From positions 577,520-641,519 of the forward strand of contig SCFE01000106.1 of NCBI GenBank assembly GCA_004352715.1: a stretch of 64,000 nt of DNA, written 5' to 3'. The translations under genes were made by a program, and so were the position numbers. The notes under the pieces are model-generated. The model saw only the letters and a program-made list of their open reading frames with translations. It searched no databases and was not told the origin of the DNA. Of the stretch, positions 1-13,400 are shown piece by piece. This DNA is from Hofstenia miamia. Its lineage: Eukaryota; Xenacoelomorpha; Acoela. Positions within the stretch are counted from its first letter, which is position 1. Every line of letters starts with the position of its first letter.

Positions 1-34
<34 letters not shown>
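1..34. repeat. (ATT)n microsatellite
   Basis: Eleven perfect ATT units at the window's left edge, forming the end of the inverted-repeat element. Confidence 0.9.
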
Positions 35-35
<1 letters not shown>

Positions 36-483
36 GCTGAATAGCTGATTTTCGGGAATTTTCTTGTATTCAGCGCCCTTTGCTTTATTTAGCTTTAGTT
101 TTTATTCGATTTCAATGAAACTTTAATTAATTGTGCCTTAAGTTTGAGCAAGGTATAGGCATTAGTTTAGGAGAAATGGGCTTCCAAATTTTTGCAAAAT
201 GAACTATTATAAGGGCGCTGAATACAAACTAAATTGAAATATTATAGTTGCGCTAAATATAACTAAGGGTCTATTATAAAGGCGCTTAATATTTTTTTGT
301 AATTTCGTATTTAATGTTAGTACATTTTACTGTTAAATGATAAACTAGATGATGACATACAACAATCTACACATTTGAATCATTTTTCCCCTACTTAGAT
401 TGGATCTTGAAGTAATAATTTTCCAAACCGGTATTAGCAAAATCAGCGCTTGGATTTCGCTGAAAGTAATTGAAAAGGATTTT

Positions 484-710
484 CTAGATGTAAAACAAAG
501 TTTAGAAGAGAATAAAAGTAGTCCGAAGTCGATCTGAGCATTATTCGCAGCACAATCCGCATTTTCGCAATGTCATAGCCCTAATATAAATTTTTTCAAG
601 AGAATGACCTTAATAAAACATTGATTGTGCAGTTGATAACGCTCGGATCGACGTCGGGCCATTTTTATTCTCTTCTAAATTACATTTTAGATCCAGAACA
701 AACTTTTGAA
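484..710. repeat. Imperfect hairpin inside the left element
   Basis: The segment at about 482-558 (TTCTAGATGTAAAACAAAG... GCACAATC) is matched on the opposite strand by about 627-705 (GATTGTGCAG...TTTTAGATCC). The arms are about 75 bases around a loop of roughly 65. A third, direct copy lies near 848-930. Confidence 0.6.
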
Positions 711-1186
711 TTTATTTAACGCGAAGACTAGTTCAAAATTATTTGATTAAATAAAGGTTCTACATTATCCTGTCCCTACAATGATTCATGTTAAGATTCC
801 TTAAAAAATAACAGACTAAATCGCTTCTAAAAAACAATGGAAACCATTTTGTAGATGGAAAATTTAATGTAGAAGCGAATAAAACTAGTTTAAAGCCAAT
901 CCGAACATTATTATCTAATCAATCTTAGTGTTCGCAAGGGCGCGCCCTAAAAAGTTTTTTAATTAAAAAATACTCAAGATAGGAGTTTATTCAGAAAATT
1001 TAGTATGGATGTACTTTCTGCTTAATCTACTTCATTTATACCAAAAAGTCCAGTCGTTTTCAACAATTTTTTGCTTAATAGTAATAGTGCCATTATAATA
1101 ATCAGGTAAAAATATTAAGCACCATTGTAATAGTTTTTGTATTCAGCGCCATTATAATAGTTTACAAAAGTGTATTCAGCGCCATT

Positions 1187-1232
1187 ATAATAATAATAAT
1201 AATAATAATTATTATTATTATTATTATTATTA
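1187..1232. repeat. (AAT)n / (ATT)n microsatellite
   Basis: AAT units switch to ATT units at about 1209, itself a small palindrome at the right end of the element. Confidence 0.85.
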
Positions 1233-1280
1233 ACCTACATCTTAATTTAAAGTATTTTTTAATTTCATTTAATTATTTAG

Positions 1281-1415
1281 GAAAAACTGCGATTGCAGCG
1301 AGAAAAAGAGCTTCTAGAGGAGGAATTGAGAAAACATCGAGAAGATCTTGCACGTGAGAGTCGTTTAAAAGAAGAAGCACTCAGAGAGAAAGAAGAAAGA
1401 GAACGAAAATTTCAG
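1281..1415 (+). CDS. GIGYF: GIGYF exon a (coiled coil)
   Basis: 45 codons, phase 0 at both ends. Preceded by a TTTAG acceptor and followed by a GTAATA donor. Encodes a pure E/R/K/L coiled-coil segment starting [15 protein letters not shown]. It is the first exon visible; its upstream intron runs off the window and holds the inverted-repeat element at 1-1233. Confidence 0.88.
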
Positions 1416-4400
1416 GTAATATTCAATGAATTTCGTTTTTTAATAACATTGAAATAGGAAGAGAAGCAACTATACGAACGTCAACTTAATGAAACGCGTC
1501 GGAAGGAGGCCGAACTTCGTGAAAAATTTCTTGCAGAAGCTCATAAAAAGGTAGTTTATTTCTGAATATGAATTGTTTGCTTCTTCAATAATTGCTTACA
1601 GTAAACCCCTGATTATCGATTTTTTGGGTAATGTAATAACTTAAATATAACACAATTCTGAATGTATTTCTCAACGTATACTGTGTTAATATATTTTGTA
1701 TATTATTAAAAATATCCCCAAACGGAGTTCAAACTTTTAATAGCAAATGAAATAAAAAATTAATATATTTCTGTTTAGTAGTTTAGGTTTTGTAAACAAA
1801 GTTACGGCATCGCTGTGAACACTATCTTTAATCATCAATTATTAAAAAATATATTTATTTAGTCCTTCAGCATTGAATTCACAGCAATTTTTTTAATAAA
1901 GCCGCAAAAAATCTTGAAATTTTAAATAACCATAAATAGCTTTCACTAAGAACATTCGAATATTGGATATTTTTCAAAAAATAAAAAAGTTTTAAAAAAT
2001 AAGTTTTATTCAAACATCAAATACAGTATCGGTTTGAGATTCTGAAAGAAACAATGAACGTCCTCTTGTCAAGGATTCAATGTAAGAATTCTCTCTCAGT
2101 GAAGAACTCACACACCTGGCTTTGCACTTATTACAGTTCTAGAAACATAACTTGCAATATACGTAGTGATTTCTTGAAAATTATCAATTTCTTAATCACA
2201 ATCACTTTTGCAATGTTTTAAAACTGATTCTACAGGATTTGTATAATCCTCTTCAAATTTCCGGCAACTGCAAAACGTCGAAAGCATGTGTTTATAAGAT
2301 GGTATATATATTTGAATTTTTTCGCTCTTTTAATTTCATAAAGGCCCACTACGAACCTACCTCCAGACATTGACGACAACTACTATATTCTTTCAATTAG
2401 ATGAATTGGAAGTTTCCTGGGTTAAGCAAATGAATATCCTTGGTTTAAGAGATCATTGAAAAGATATGTCATACAACTAGACGTTTGAATAATGGTATTA
2501 AGAGTTTTTGCAAAAAATCTGTAGCCACCAGAAGCTTTCCATATTTCAACCCAATCTGCAAACTGCATAAGAAATGAAATGTTTCCATCACTAAAACAGA
2601 TTCCACGAGATAAGTGATTGGGATGTGTCATTGAATAGCCGTTCATAGATGTCCACCAGATATACATTAATTTACTAAATTCAAACGTTGAATTTTCAAT
2701 TGAGTCATTTGGTATGTAATGTTTTAAAGGCACAGCAGTTGGAATGTCAAAAACCGCAAGCACTAACGATACATTTTGCTTCTTGCTACTTGGGTGAAGT
2801 GAACGATAGCTAAGTTTAGGAGCCTTACAGAAAATCGAAGTTCCTTCAATTTCAAAAATTCGAAACAGCTTATTTCACTAAATTACATGATTGTTCTGTA
2901 ACTTTACCGAATAATACTGAATCTGGAACTGAAAATTGACAACTTTTACGATTTAGCCAATTGTTGCTGTCAAAGAAAGTATAGAAGTGTTGATCAAATA
3001 ATGTAATGGGCCAAACCTTCATTCTTAGACAATGAAAACAGTTTAACATTACTGCTATGATCATCTGAAACATTAGCACTTACTCGAATTTCAATGTCTC
3101 CAACCTAATGCAATATCGATTTTACATCACTTAGAGTATCTTCAGCATGAAGAATGGTTTACTCTCCTTTAATGGACACATGAACCCAAGAACGCTTTTA
3201 TAAAGTTCTTTCTCTTGTTTACTCCATCCAATGCTCTTCCATCGTAGTAAGCATTTCCTTGTAGAAACATTTAATCCAAAATTCGGGTGCAAATGTCATG
3301 AAGGTCGCGTGAATCAGAAAGCATTTTCAACAAAGCCATTGATTACATTTCGCAATGTTCGGATGTGTGGAAGTGGCATCTATTTATTCAAAGTTGAATA
3401 ATTAGAGAAGGGCGTATAGCGTATCTCTAGAACAAATTTTAGAACATCCGCACTAAAACTCATTTCTTGTTCAATTTGAAGCAAGATTTCAAAAACTTCT
3501 ATAACATTAAAAACATTGTAATTCCTAAAATTGTCCATGTAATTAAATAATTCAATAATCTGTAAATAATGACTTATTCTACTAAATTTAAGAAAATTTA
3601 TCCAGGATGGAAGTCGAATTGATGAACTCCTGATTGCACGTGAAACTTTATTTCAGCGCATCGACTTCGTTATTTTTCGTCAAAATTAATAAGATATGGA
3701 AAAACATGATTTTTAGTTATATGAGGGAATACTTCCTTTGTCAACTTTAACACGTTTGATTTAAATTGTTGAAATGAAGTTATTCGATCCACTTTCTAAA
3801 AATATTGAAATATTAGATCGGAAAAAATATCACGTTCTTTTAGATTGTTTAAAATAACAGGAGTTTGGGAAATCAAATATTTTTGTCACTGGTTGTTTGC
3901 CTCAGCAAAGAACTCTTACTTTTGAGGCATCAACTTCTTTTATATATTCGCACTTAAAATGTTTATCGCACATGAAAAATGTGATGTTACAGAAAAGTTT
4001 GCAAGGCATATTGCTTTCAATCTTTTGTTTCATAGTGCAACCTCATGGAGAAAAGAAAACATTGTGAAACATTCACCTGAGGAATATCCACTATTGCAGT
4101 GAGGCACCATGCTATCACATATATTGAAACGAATGAGATTAAGTGCTTGAAGTTATAAATTCTACAAAAGCCTTTTCGTTTTGAATGGCGTGTGTAATTC
4201 GCGCAGCCGTATTATATAAGTCCTGGTACAGATAACACATCCTGGTTAATGCATTTAAAAAACTCTTGGATTGTGATTCTTCCGAATAAACCGTAAAAAG
4301 TTTCATAAATAAGCTTGTACAGAGATTTAAAGAAACCTTATCTTTGGTCATTTTTCATCAGATGCTGTCTTCTGAAAGCTATTTTTTCAAACGAGTGATA

Positions 4401-7400
4401 TTAAATTTTGCTTTTTTTAGAAGCATTTCCATTTGTGATATAAATCTTGTACTTTCATTATAACGCTCTCGGCCGGTTTTTTTCATTTTTTCATAGAATC
4501 AATCTTATTAATCACCAAGCAGCGAAGCTTGGCAGAACTATAACTTACATATCGCTGAATACTAAGAGAACAAAATAATTTGATATTTTTGGGTTCTGGC
4601 GTTATAATGAGCCCTAACATCAGTAAATTGATACTAGTAGCAAAAATTTGGAAAATATATGCTTACATAACAAAGTTGCCTTTGAAATTTGGCATTCGCA
4701 TATATAATATATAGTTAAGTTACAAAATATCCACTATGTGCCCAATTAATGTGTATGTAAAGAAAAGTTTACGGAACAACTTTTTGATCACAGTATGAAT
4801 AAAATCAAATATTGGTTTTATGGAATACAATGAATTTATCTGAAAAAATAATCACAAAATTAATAACACTTTCAATGATTCGTTTTCGTAAAATATTTTT
4901 AGAGAGCAAAAAAATGAGGGCCGAGATAGAGTTAAATTTCAGATATTGTATATTTTTTGCACTTGGTGTTTAGGCTGTTGAAGAGATGAAACTGCAAGAG
5001 CAGAAGAGATTAGAAGAAGAAAATTTACAAAGAATAGCAGCTGTTGAAAAGGTCAGAAAAGCCAAAGAAGAAGAAAGAAAGGCGAGGGAAGAAGCTGAAA
5101 AGAAGAGGGTTGGTCTATTTTGAATTTCTAGACTGCTCACCAATCAATTCTTAATTAGAGTGTGATTTAGAGGGCATGCCAGTATACCAAGATTCATATT
5201 TATCTTCGTCGTGTGATCTTTATCAGTTGTCAAAAAATTCTTTTGCATATCTGTTAAAAATTCTTACCTTCTAATAAAATTATTTGGAATCTCCATTCGA
5301 CAATAGCGATGCTTGGTTTTTAAAACAATTACCTCATTCAAAATATCAAACTTAACACATTAACTTTTCCCTTTGTTGTAGAACATTGAAAATTGAAATA
5401 TACTGTCACAAACGGAATCATACCATATTATGTTTACTGCTTAGCACAAAGTTCTATTTTTACTGTTAAAAGATCATTTATGTAAGCATAGATCACTATT
5501 TCAGATTTGCAAACTGTCATACCCTCAAACTTCGTACTCTTTTCCATGTAACCTCACTTCTTAACATCTACTGCTGTATATTGCCTCTTCCAATAATGTG
5601 GGCTCCAAATTGTTTGCCCTTATTATATTTTCCCATATTGATTTTCTAATGATTTTGATAATTGTACACTACAAATGCAAACTTTCTAGAAACATTGTTC
5701 ATATATATAATATTAATAGTATTGCCATTAAAACACAAGGAAAGCTTACTACTATTGTATAATAATTTAGTTTATATAGAAATTTAATGCGTTCAAAATG
5801 TCAATTGAAATCAATGCTTTAGTGTATATAATCTTGTAGAATTTCAATAAATAATTAAATAAATCATAATTTCTTGATCAGTGTGTGAATTTTTAATACG
5901 AGTTGTGAAAAATATTTTATGATACTATATCATTTGGTTTTACCCGAAATTATTTAGCTGTTTGAAGAACGTCAGCGAAAAGAAGCCGAAGAAAAGCAGA
6001 GAAGAATACAGGAGGAGCTAGAGACGCAACATCTTCGCGTGTGTAATTTCCTATTGATTTTTTTGGATGTTTTTCTCATTACTTATACGTCAGAATGCTG
6101 CCTGAACATATATTTTGTTATGTTTACCAGAATTCTTGCCCAAATTATTTTTAAAAAAGTATATGTCAAATAGTTCATTAATTTTTTTGATACTAGTTTC
6201 AAAATCTAACAGATTTATTATTGGTTGTCGACTACCGCTCGAATATTGAACAATGTTTTCAAAACATATTGTTTAGGTTCATTTGTAATGTAAGTTGAGT
6301 TTCTTTTGAAATTTTTATTGAAAATTATCAATTGAAGTTTGTTCTTTAAGCTATTGTTGGGGTGAAATTTTTTATAGCTTATGCAGTCGTTGTAAGACTA
6401 TTATTCAGGGAGGAAGTAATTCCTTTCTGAATGTTTTGATTATCAAATTTTCTATCTATTTTAACCAAGATCAAAGCAAGTGCTTATTTTTTGTTGAGAA
6501 GAATTTTTTACTTCTTCATTCACTAATGTAAAAATATGTGACCATTGTTAGAATCTGTTTAGGGACATTTTTATTGCAGTTCTGATAATGGTATTTCAGA
6601 TCCTTGAATTCCTTCAAATTTAGTTATTGCATACTGTAATTCGTTGCGTATTTCTTGTAACCTTCTTAAACTAACGCTATCTCCTGTCTATGTTCCTAAA
6701 ATTTCATGGTTTTAATTGCATTGCTAAGATGTGTGTATTGGGAAGTAGTGCTTGACTTTACTTGGTTCCATTTTACTGATGAGTTGTCTAAAATGAAATA
6801 TCGATTAATGAATATTTATTCCAATCGACAAATTCGATAATCGTTTGATTCATTGTATACAGAAAACCCCGGTTACATATGATTAAAAGGCTGCTTTTTA
6901 CTATATTAGCTTAACTATATGAAACAAAATTGTTGACTGTATATCTATAGATTTACTTGGAATTTTTACTTTGTAACAAATTTTTTAGGAAAGACTCGAA
7001 GCTGAAAAACGTAAAGCCGCAGAGGCCAATGCACGAAAAGCTGAAAAACAGTAAGCCTTTGAGAATAACGATATTATATCGGGGATTTTTTTAGAAAACC
7101 TCAATATCATCAAGTGTCACACGCTCCCCAAACCAAAAGCGAATTTTCAGGAGGCCAAAATAATTTAAAGAAGCATAATGAACATCAGGTGCCAATAATA
7201 ATTATTCCTGTATTTGCCACTGAATATTGTTAAATTCATTTGTATCAAAATTTAAATTTTTGGTTGTTTTAAAGTGAATTATTGTGTAGATTAATAATAA
7301 TCACCAGTGCAGAATTGCATTTTATAAACTATTTAGTTATAACTTTATATTTATTAAACAAGTACAGTAGTTCAATGTTTGAAATTGTATTATTGTTATG

Positions 7401-10400
7401 GCCAGATTGGGTGGCCCACCCCCTTTCTGAACATGTATTTTACAATAAGTGAAACCCAATTATTATGATTTTAAGTATTGTGGGTATCGATAAACACTAC
7501 TTTTCAGAGAATTTTGAAGAAATTTGTTTGACCCAAACAAGTTTGGCTGATTTAAGTGACGTGGGTTTTGTTTTGGAGATATCTAGTAATTTTTAATTGG
7601 CTTTATGTCGTAAGAGTTGCCGGGTTAAGGACGCAATGTCTAATATTTTCAACAAAACATTTTTTGTTACTTTGATTTGGTGGCACGTTGTCCCGTCATT
7701 TCGTAAGCAAGTATTGTTTTGGAGCGTCCTAAATTTTGGTATCTTGGTTTTGAGTGTTTCTAAATACATTCCATTCATATTGATTTCTTCTAGAATAGAC
7801 TGCAAGACGTTTCTTGCATGTCCACAAATGGCGCATAATTCAATAGCATTTGGATATTCCAGTGTGCCGATTGCAGTGTTAATTATATTGTTTGGTTGGG
7901 ACTGGTTTATATTTCGAAAAAAACATGAAGCTGCCATTTTAAAGAGTTTTCTTGAGAACCCTAATACCTACACTCAATTTAATGAGTTTTTCGAACTACA
8001 TTTAACATGATTATAACAATCAAAATCTTAATGTTACTTAAACTTCAAATGAAGTATCAAGCTCGCAATCTGATGTGCAATATCCGAAATAGAAACATTT
8101 ATAAAATATGTTGGAGAAATCTTGGCTTGTAGCAACAGTATGCAAACTTATTTTAAACAATATGCGTCATTTTTCAAAAATAAACAAACCATTGATTTTG
8201 CCGTTGAGTGAATCCCTCAATGTTTACTTTGACAAAAACTCTTCAAATAGAATAAGAAGCTTTTATAATATAACTTAACTTCTTTTCTATATCTATGGTA
8301 TGCGTTTTCCAAATTTGGTCTTAGATTACGTGAGATTCACAAACTTATGTTTTTCAAAATTGCCACAGCTCCAACATATTTTTCAAAAAAATTGCTTAAG
8401 TTTTTCAGATGAAAGATGACTTGTTTCGATTTTGCCACACATATTATGGGATTATTTTCTTAAACATCTATAAATATTTTCTATTGTATTTTCTAAAACC
8501 ATTCACAATAATAATTGTCTTTTTGACTTTAATCATTTTTCTTTGCATTATGTTTTTTGTTCTTAGACCCATTCAGTTAAAGAATCTCCGTGGAACAACT
8601 TCAAAATAACCGATTCTTCATCTATCAAAGAAATTCAGAAAAATGAAGAGGAGAAATTTAAACAGATGATTCAAGAAGAAATAGAAAAGGTCACTACAAT
8701 GCTATATGCAACTGTTATTTTATCTCGCTATGTCCTGGAATATGAATATTTAAAGCAGTGCTATATAATATTGTTATACTGCACAAACAATGTTGATACA
8801 TTTTGGACAATTTTCGATCACAAAGTTCATCCACAATTAAATGAATTTATGATTAATCATTTGAAGGAAATCAAACAACTTAAAAAATATGAATGCCTGG
8901 TTTTCCAATAGGAATGCATTCATCTTTTGATAACGAAATCATTTTGTTTTCAAGTAAACGTTATTAAATTTTCTTGCTTTTAAGGAAATTCTGAGATTTT
9001 GAATAATGCATGGATTAGCACTAGGTGCTATAAGACGGTACATAAAAGTTTCACGTCTTAATGCTAAAAGTTTACTTTTAAAACCAAGATTTAAAGTATT
9101 AAATTTTTTGAGATTTTTCCTAAAAAAGTTTTGTTTAGTTATCGATAGTGTTGTGCATTTATTGCTATTTATTTTTGCTATCTCAAAATCCGACAATAAA
9201 TAAATGTAGACGAAGTATGAAATATTATTATGCGATACAAAGTGCTGTTCTACTCAAATGTCGACAAATGCTCAACAGAAATTCTTTTTGTTCTCATTTG
9301 CAATCAGCGTTTTCTGCTTTCATACGAATGTTCAAATGCAATTTCATTAGCAATGAATAAACTAATATTATGCTTTTTAAGCATTTACAATTCCCATTAA
9401 ATATTGATTTTACTAAAATTGATGGCATATGGTTTGCAAATACTTAGACCAAGCATGAAAATATAAAAGTTTTAAAATATCGAATCAAAAACAGTTTCCA
9501 ACTATACATTTTTATTTATGATTTGAAAACGGGCCTAGCAACAGGTGATCGCCTACAAAATGTTGAACGGGATATGCAATTTAATTTTTTTGTCTATATT
9601 TAGTTTAATACAATTATTTATATGTTGTGCAAAGTCGACTCATTTCTTGCAAAAGGTGAATATTTTGAGATTCTTAACAATATTTATACGGTATATATTT
9701 ATTCACATTAGAACTAGTCTTTTTGAGACACATGTTATTCAAGAGTAGGAATTTTTTGAAAAAATTGTTTTTATCTCCTGAAAACCACTAAAAATATATT
9801 TTTATCACAATATTCACATAAAAGATATGCAATTTCATATAATATTTTGTTTTTCAAAACGGGAAGCCCAGCCTTCTACCCTAAAACCGCTTGCCTGTTA
9901 GCAAATTATCCCAAACTGCGGTCTAAGCCAGAATTATCTGTCCCATGTCAATGTATTAAAAAATAATACATTTATTAATATATTTTGACAGAAATCTATC
10001 ATTACAATTTAACTCTTGGCTGTTATAGCAATTGCCTCATAATGAGTTCTGCTTTTCAGCATGCTTAACGAATTTTCCTAGAATTATCACAACTCATCAA
10101 ATTGCTTTAATCTATTCTTGCGATATGTGCACTACTTGTCGAAACTCGATACATTTAAATTCAATAAATCACTTGTTGATAATCTATTTGCTTGCGTAAT
10201 AAATACTGATTTTATTTCAATGAATTTTTACAGTGAACTAAGCGCCTGTAAATTTCCAATTTTCAGCATTTATAAAAATTGTATATTGATTTAATTACAA
10301 ATACAGTTTTGCTTTCATGTTTATTCGGTTATTAGGCTGAAAGCGAGAAGACTGCCATTGCAACGAGTAAATGGGTCAATCCTCCAGACATTCCTGCAAT

Positions 10401-13400
10401 GCAAAAGCAGCCTCAATGGTAGGTGTCTTTCAGTTCATGTACTTCCAAATATCGGTTTCGATCATTTGTGTTATTGTTCACTTCACTTGTTAATATTTTG
10501 TTTTCATATTACACAAACGATACGGAGAAGTAGTGAAAAACATTTTGCTTTGAATTGAAATTGCCGGTGGTCCGAAAATTATTGCAAAGTTTTACATTAT
10601 TTTTGTTCGCTACAACTTTTTGTTATTAGCTTTTTGATTAATTCAGTTAAAACTTAGTCGGGTTCCTCTGACAGAGAATGTTATAAGTCATGAAAATGAA
10701 TTCATTTCAAAAAAGCGTTGATGGCTTTATTACTTTTTGAGCGCTTTTTCATAAGTTGCAATTGAACAAGGCCTTGTAATAAATATGTTACAAGAAACGA
10801 CAATATTTAGAAATATGTATAAAACATCGAGCTTGTTAATGTGCGCACACTCAAAATTCTTAATCGGCTATTATTTTGACCTTCAAGTGCTGAGTGAATT
10901 GCCTTACACTGAACCTAACCTTTTTGCAGAAATTGAAATAGGTCTTTAGGATACACATTTCGAAATTTACAATAAATATTGCACACGCAAAACAAAATTA
11001 CTCTACCATTTTCATTGATTTTAATGGTTTTCTTCAGCAATACTGCTTCTCTCTATCTAGGTTAAATTTTTATGTCAGTGAGGATCCTAAAAGCACGAAG
11101 CCCGGAAATTAAGTAACCATTTTAGCATTTCCGTTTGAAACCATATATTCCGAAGCAAAATTTCCTAATGAAAACAAAATCTGTTTGTTCATATTTGCAC
11201 ATATCAAGGTAAACCGCTGCTCAAGCTATTCACGAATTTAACACCCATTTTCATGGACTAAAAGCGTTTGGTTTTATCATGCAACGGAATTATGTTTCCC
11301 ATTTTATAACAAGTAGTTAAAAGGTCTGGTTTCCCACTTTTATAAAATCTTTTGACAATGGCATCAGGGGGAGATGATGAGAAGAACATACAAATCAGCA
11401 AGATTTAGAACGTGATCACAGTACCATCGTCAAATGTGTCTAAAATTTCCAAAATGGTGAACCTGATCTGATAAAGGCAAAATTTGAAATGTTAATTCAC
11501 GAGATGGATAGTCCCTCAAATGAAGCCCATTCACATGGCGAATCGAGTCAAGTAGGCTACAGCATACTTTAAACAAGATTTTTGTATAAGAAAGTTCTTG
11601 ATCTTTTCCGCAACTGTATCTGTGTGATAATTGATCGTAATCTATTGCCATGATGATTTTTATGTCAGGAAAATTCAATTTATGCAAACTAGGTTTTATG
11701 CACAATAATTCACCCTCATATGCCTAAAGTTAAAGCACAGAGTTTATATTTAATAACGGAATCACGAAAATGGACTGGTCTGCTTCCTCTCCAGACTTCA
11801 ATCTAATCGAAAATGTATGATCGCCTGTCAAAATGGAGTTAAATCGCATTGAAATAAAATATTCGTCAAAAATGAATTGCGAAATGTTATTCAAACGGTT
11901 GTGGGCAATATCACCTTAGATGTTGTATGCGGTATTAATAGATTCTTTATATAAATTTTGGAACATAAAGGCAATTGTATTAATTATTTTGTATGCCTGG
12001 TTTTCTGTTATTGTTTGCTTTACGCGTGGGAAGCAACAATTTTAGACTTGCATACTAACTCCACCTTCATTTGGTGGTAAAAATTGCTAATTTGTCATTA
12101 CAATTAGAGGTGTGCGCGGTGCGGATTCGGCCGCGGTTAACCGCGGTGCGAGTGCGGGTATAGAAATTAGGCTTGCGGTGCGGTGCGGTTAAACTGCAGG
12201 AGCCACGTGCAGTGTCCGTAGCTTCCAAATTTCACAAACCAATCAAATTTTGTAACGCCACCTAGAGATAACTAATGTTTTGAATATATTGTTTCTTTAA
12301 TTACATCGATTTACTTAGTTGAAATTAAATTCAAAGTTAACTGATTATTGTTTTTTGCGGTGCGGTGCGGTTGCGAGTAGATTCCTTGCGGTTGCGGGTA
12401 AGAAAATTCGCTTGCGGTGCGGTTGCGGGTACATGAAACTGTATCCGCGCACACCTCTGATTACAAGCAATAATTTCTATAGTGAATACAGTTTTGTGAC
12501 CCTAAGAAAATTTTTATCTCTAGCACAAAAAATATTTGGTAACAACAGTTGGTATGTTGCGAAACAAAAAACATGATTTGCATATTTACTAAAACAGTGT
12601 TGCAGATGTAAAATGTGAACCGCAGTTCAAATGGAATTCGCAGAGAAATGGATAATCAGTGAGGATGCCAACTCTATTCTTCAAATCAGACATCTAATAT
12701 CCACTCGACTATTCCATATGCTGATCATCATCGACCTAGCTGATTGACATATGTGACGACAACGATATGCTCTAAAATTTTACCGTTTGTGATAGGCTTT
12801 ACTCATGGCGTATTTTACCACACTTTTCCTTAACTATGTGCAATAGTAAATATTAATTCAACTCACTCTGTGCTAGTATTTATTGTAGGCGTGTTATGAT
12901 AATGAATAACGTAATGTTTTTTATTCATACCTATCGGACAATTCGTATGTTGACTTTTCACGTTGTTCTGTTTCACCAGTGGGCAAGGTATTTCCTCTTA
13001 ATCATTTGAAGTAAAAAATAGAGCGCCTTTTATTTATCAGAATATTGTAACTATCATTTTGTTTGCAGAGTATCACATTTTGACTCAAGACGTATCGGAA
13101 TTTTTCTCATTTCTCTCAAAGCTTTGTATCATCTTTTGATCAAAGTTCTTTATCGCGAAATACTGAGAACCAAGCATATTACTATCGCAAAGATGTAAGT
13201 GACTTTAACCAAATCCTTATCAATCACGCAAGATTTTCATCAATGAATCCAGCTGTTGCATATAAAGCCTCAATATATAAACTCTTAATTTACTTAAGCT
13301 CAGCCCAAACCCAACATTTTAGAAAAATTCAAGCTCATTCCACGGCTTTTTATTTCTCTGCGCTAGCTTAAAGAATATGTTGGTTTAATATTATGTAGAA

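Larger units (their letters stand above)
1..1233. mobile_element. Composite inverted-repeat (MITE-like) element in a GIGYF intron
   Basis: Left end is (ATT)n followed by ACGCTGAATA; right end is TATTCAGCGCCAT followed by (AAT)n, so the ends are inverted copies. The motif TATTCAGCGCC..TATAATAG recurs at about 1140 and 1175. Its complement CTATTATAAGGGCGCTGAATA is at about 202-224, with degraded copies near 250 and 285. No coding potential. The left boundary may lie outside the window. Confidence 0.6.

Noticed and set aside
8666-8911. 81-codon open frame starting [11 protein letters not shown]
   Set aside because: Its first eight codons belong to GIGYF exon g; the remainder is read-through into intron. 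Not a separate gene.
8939-9360. Overlapping 65-85 codon frames on both strands in the GIGYF intron
   Set aside because: Low-complexity, hydrophobic or basic products with no recognisable family and no splice signals in phase with the gene.
13071-13195. Possible extra GIGYF exon with TTTGCAG acceptor and GTAAGT donor
   Set aside because: With the phase-2 end of exon h it creates an immediate TGA, the other frames are closed, and the encoded sequence is unlike GIGYF. At best a cryptic or poison exon.
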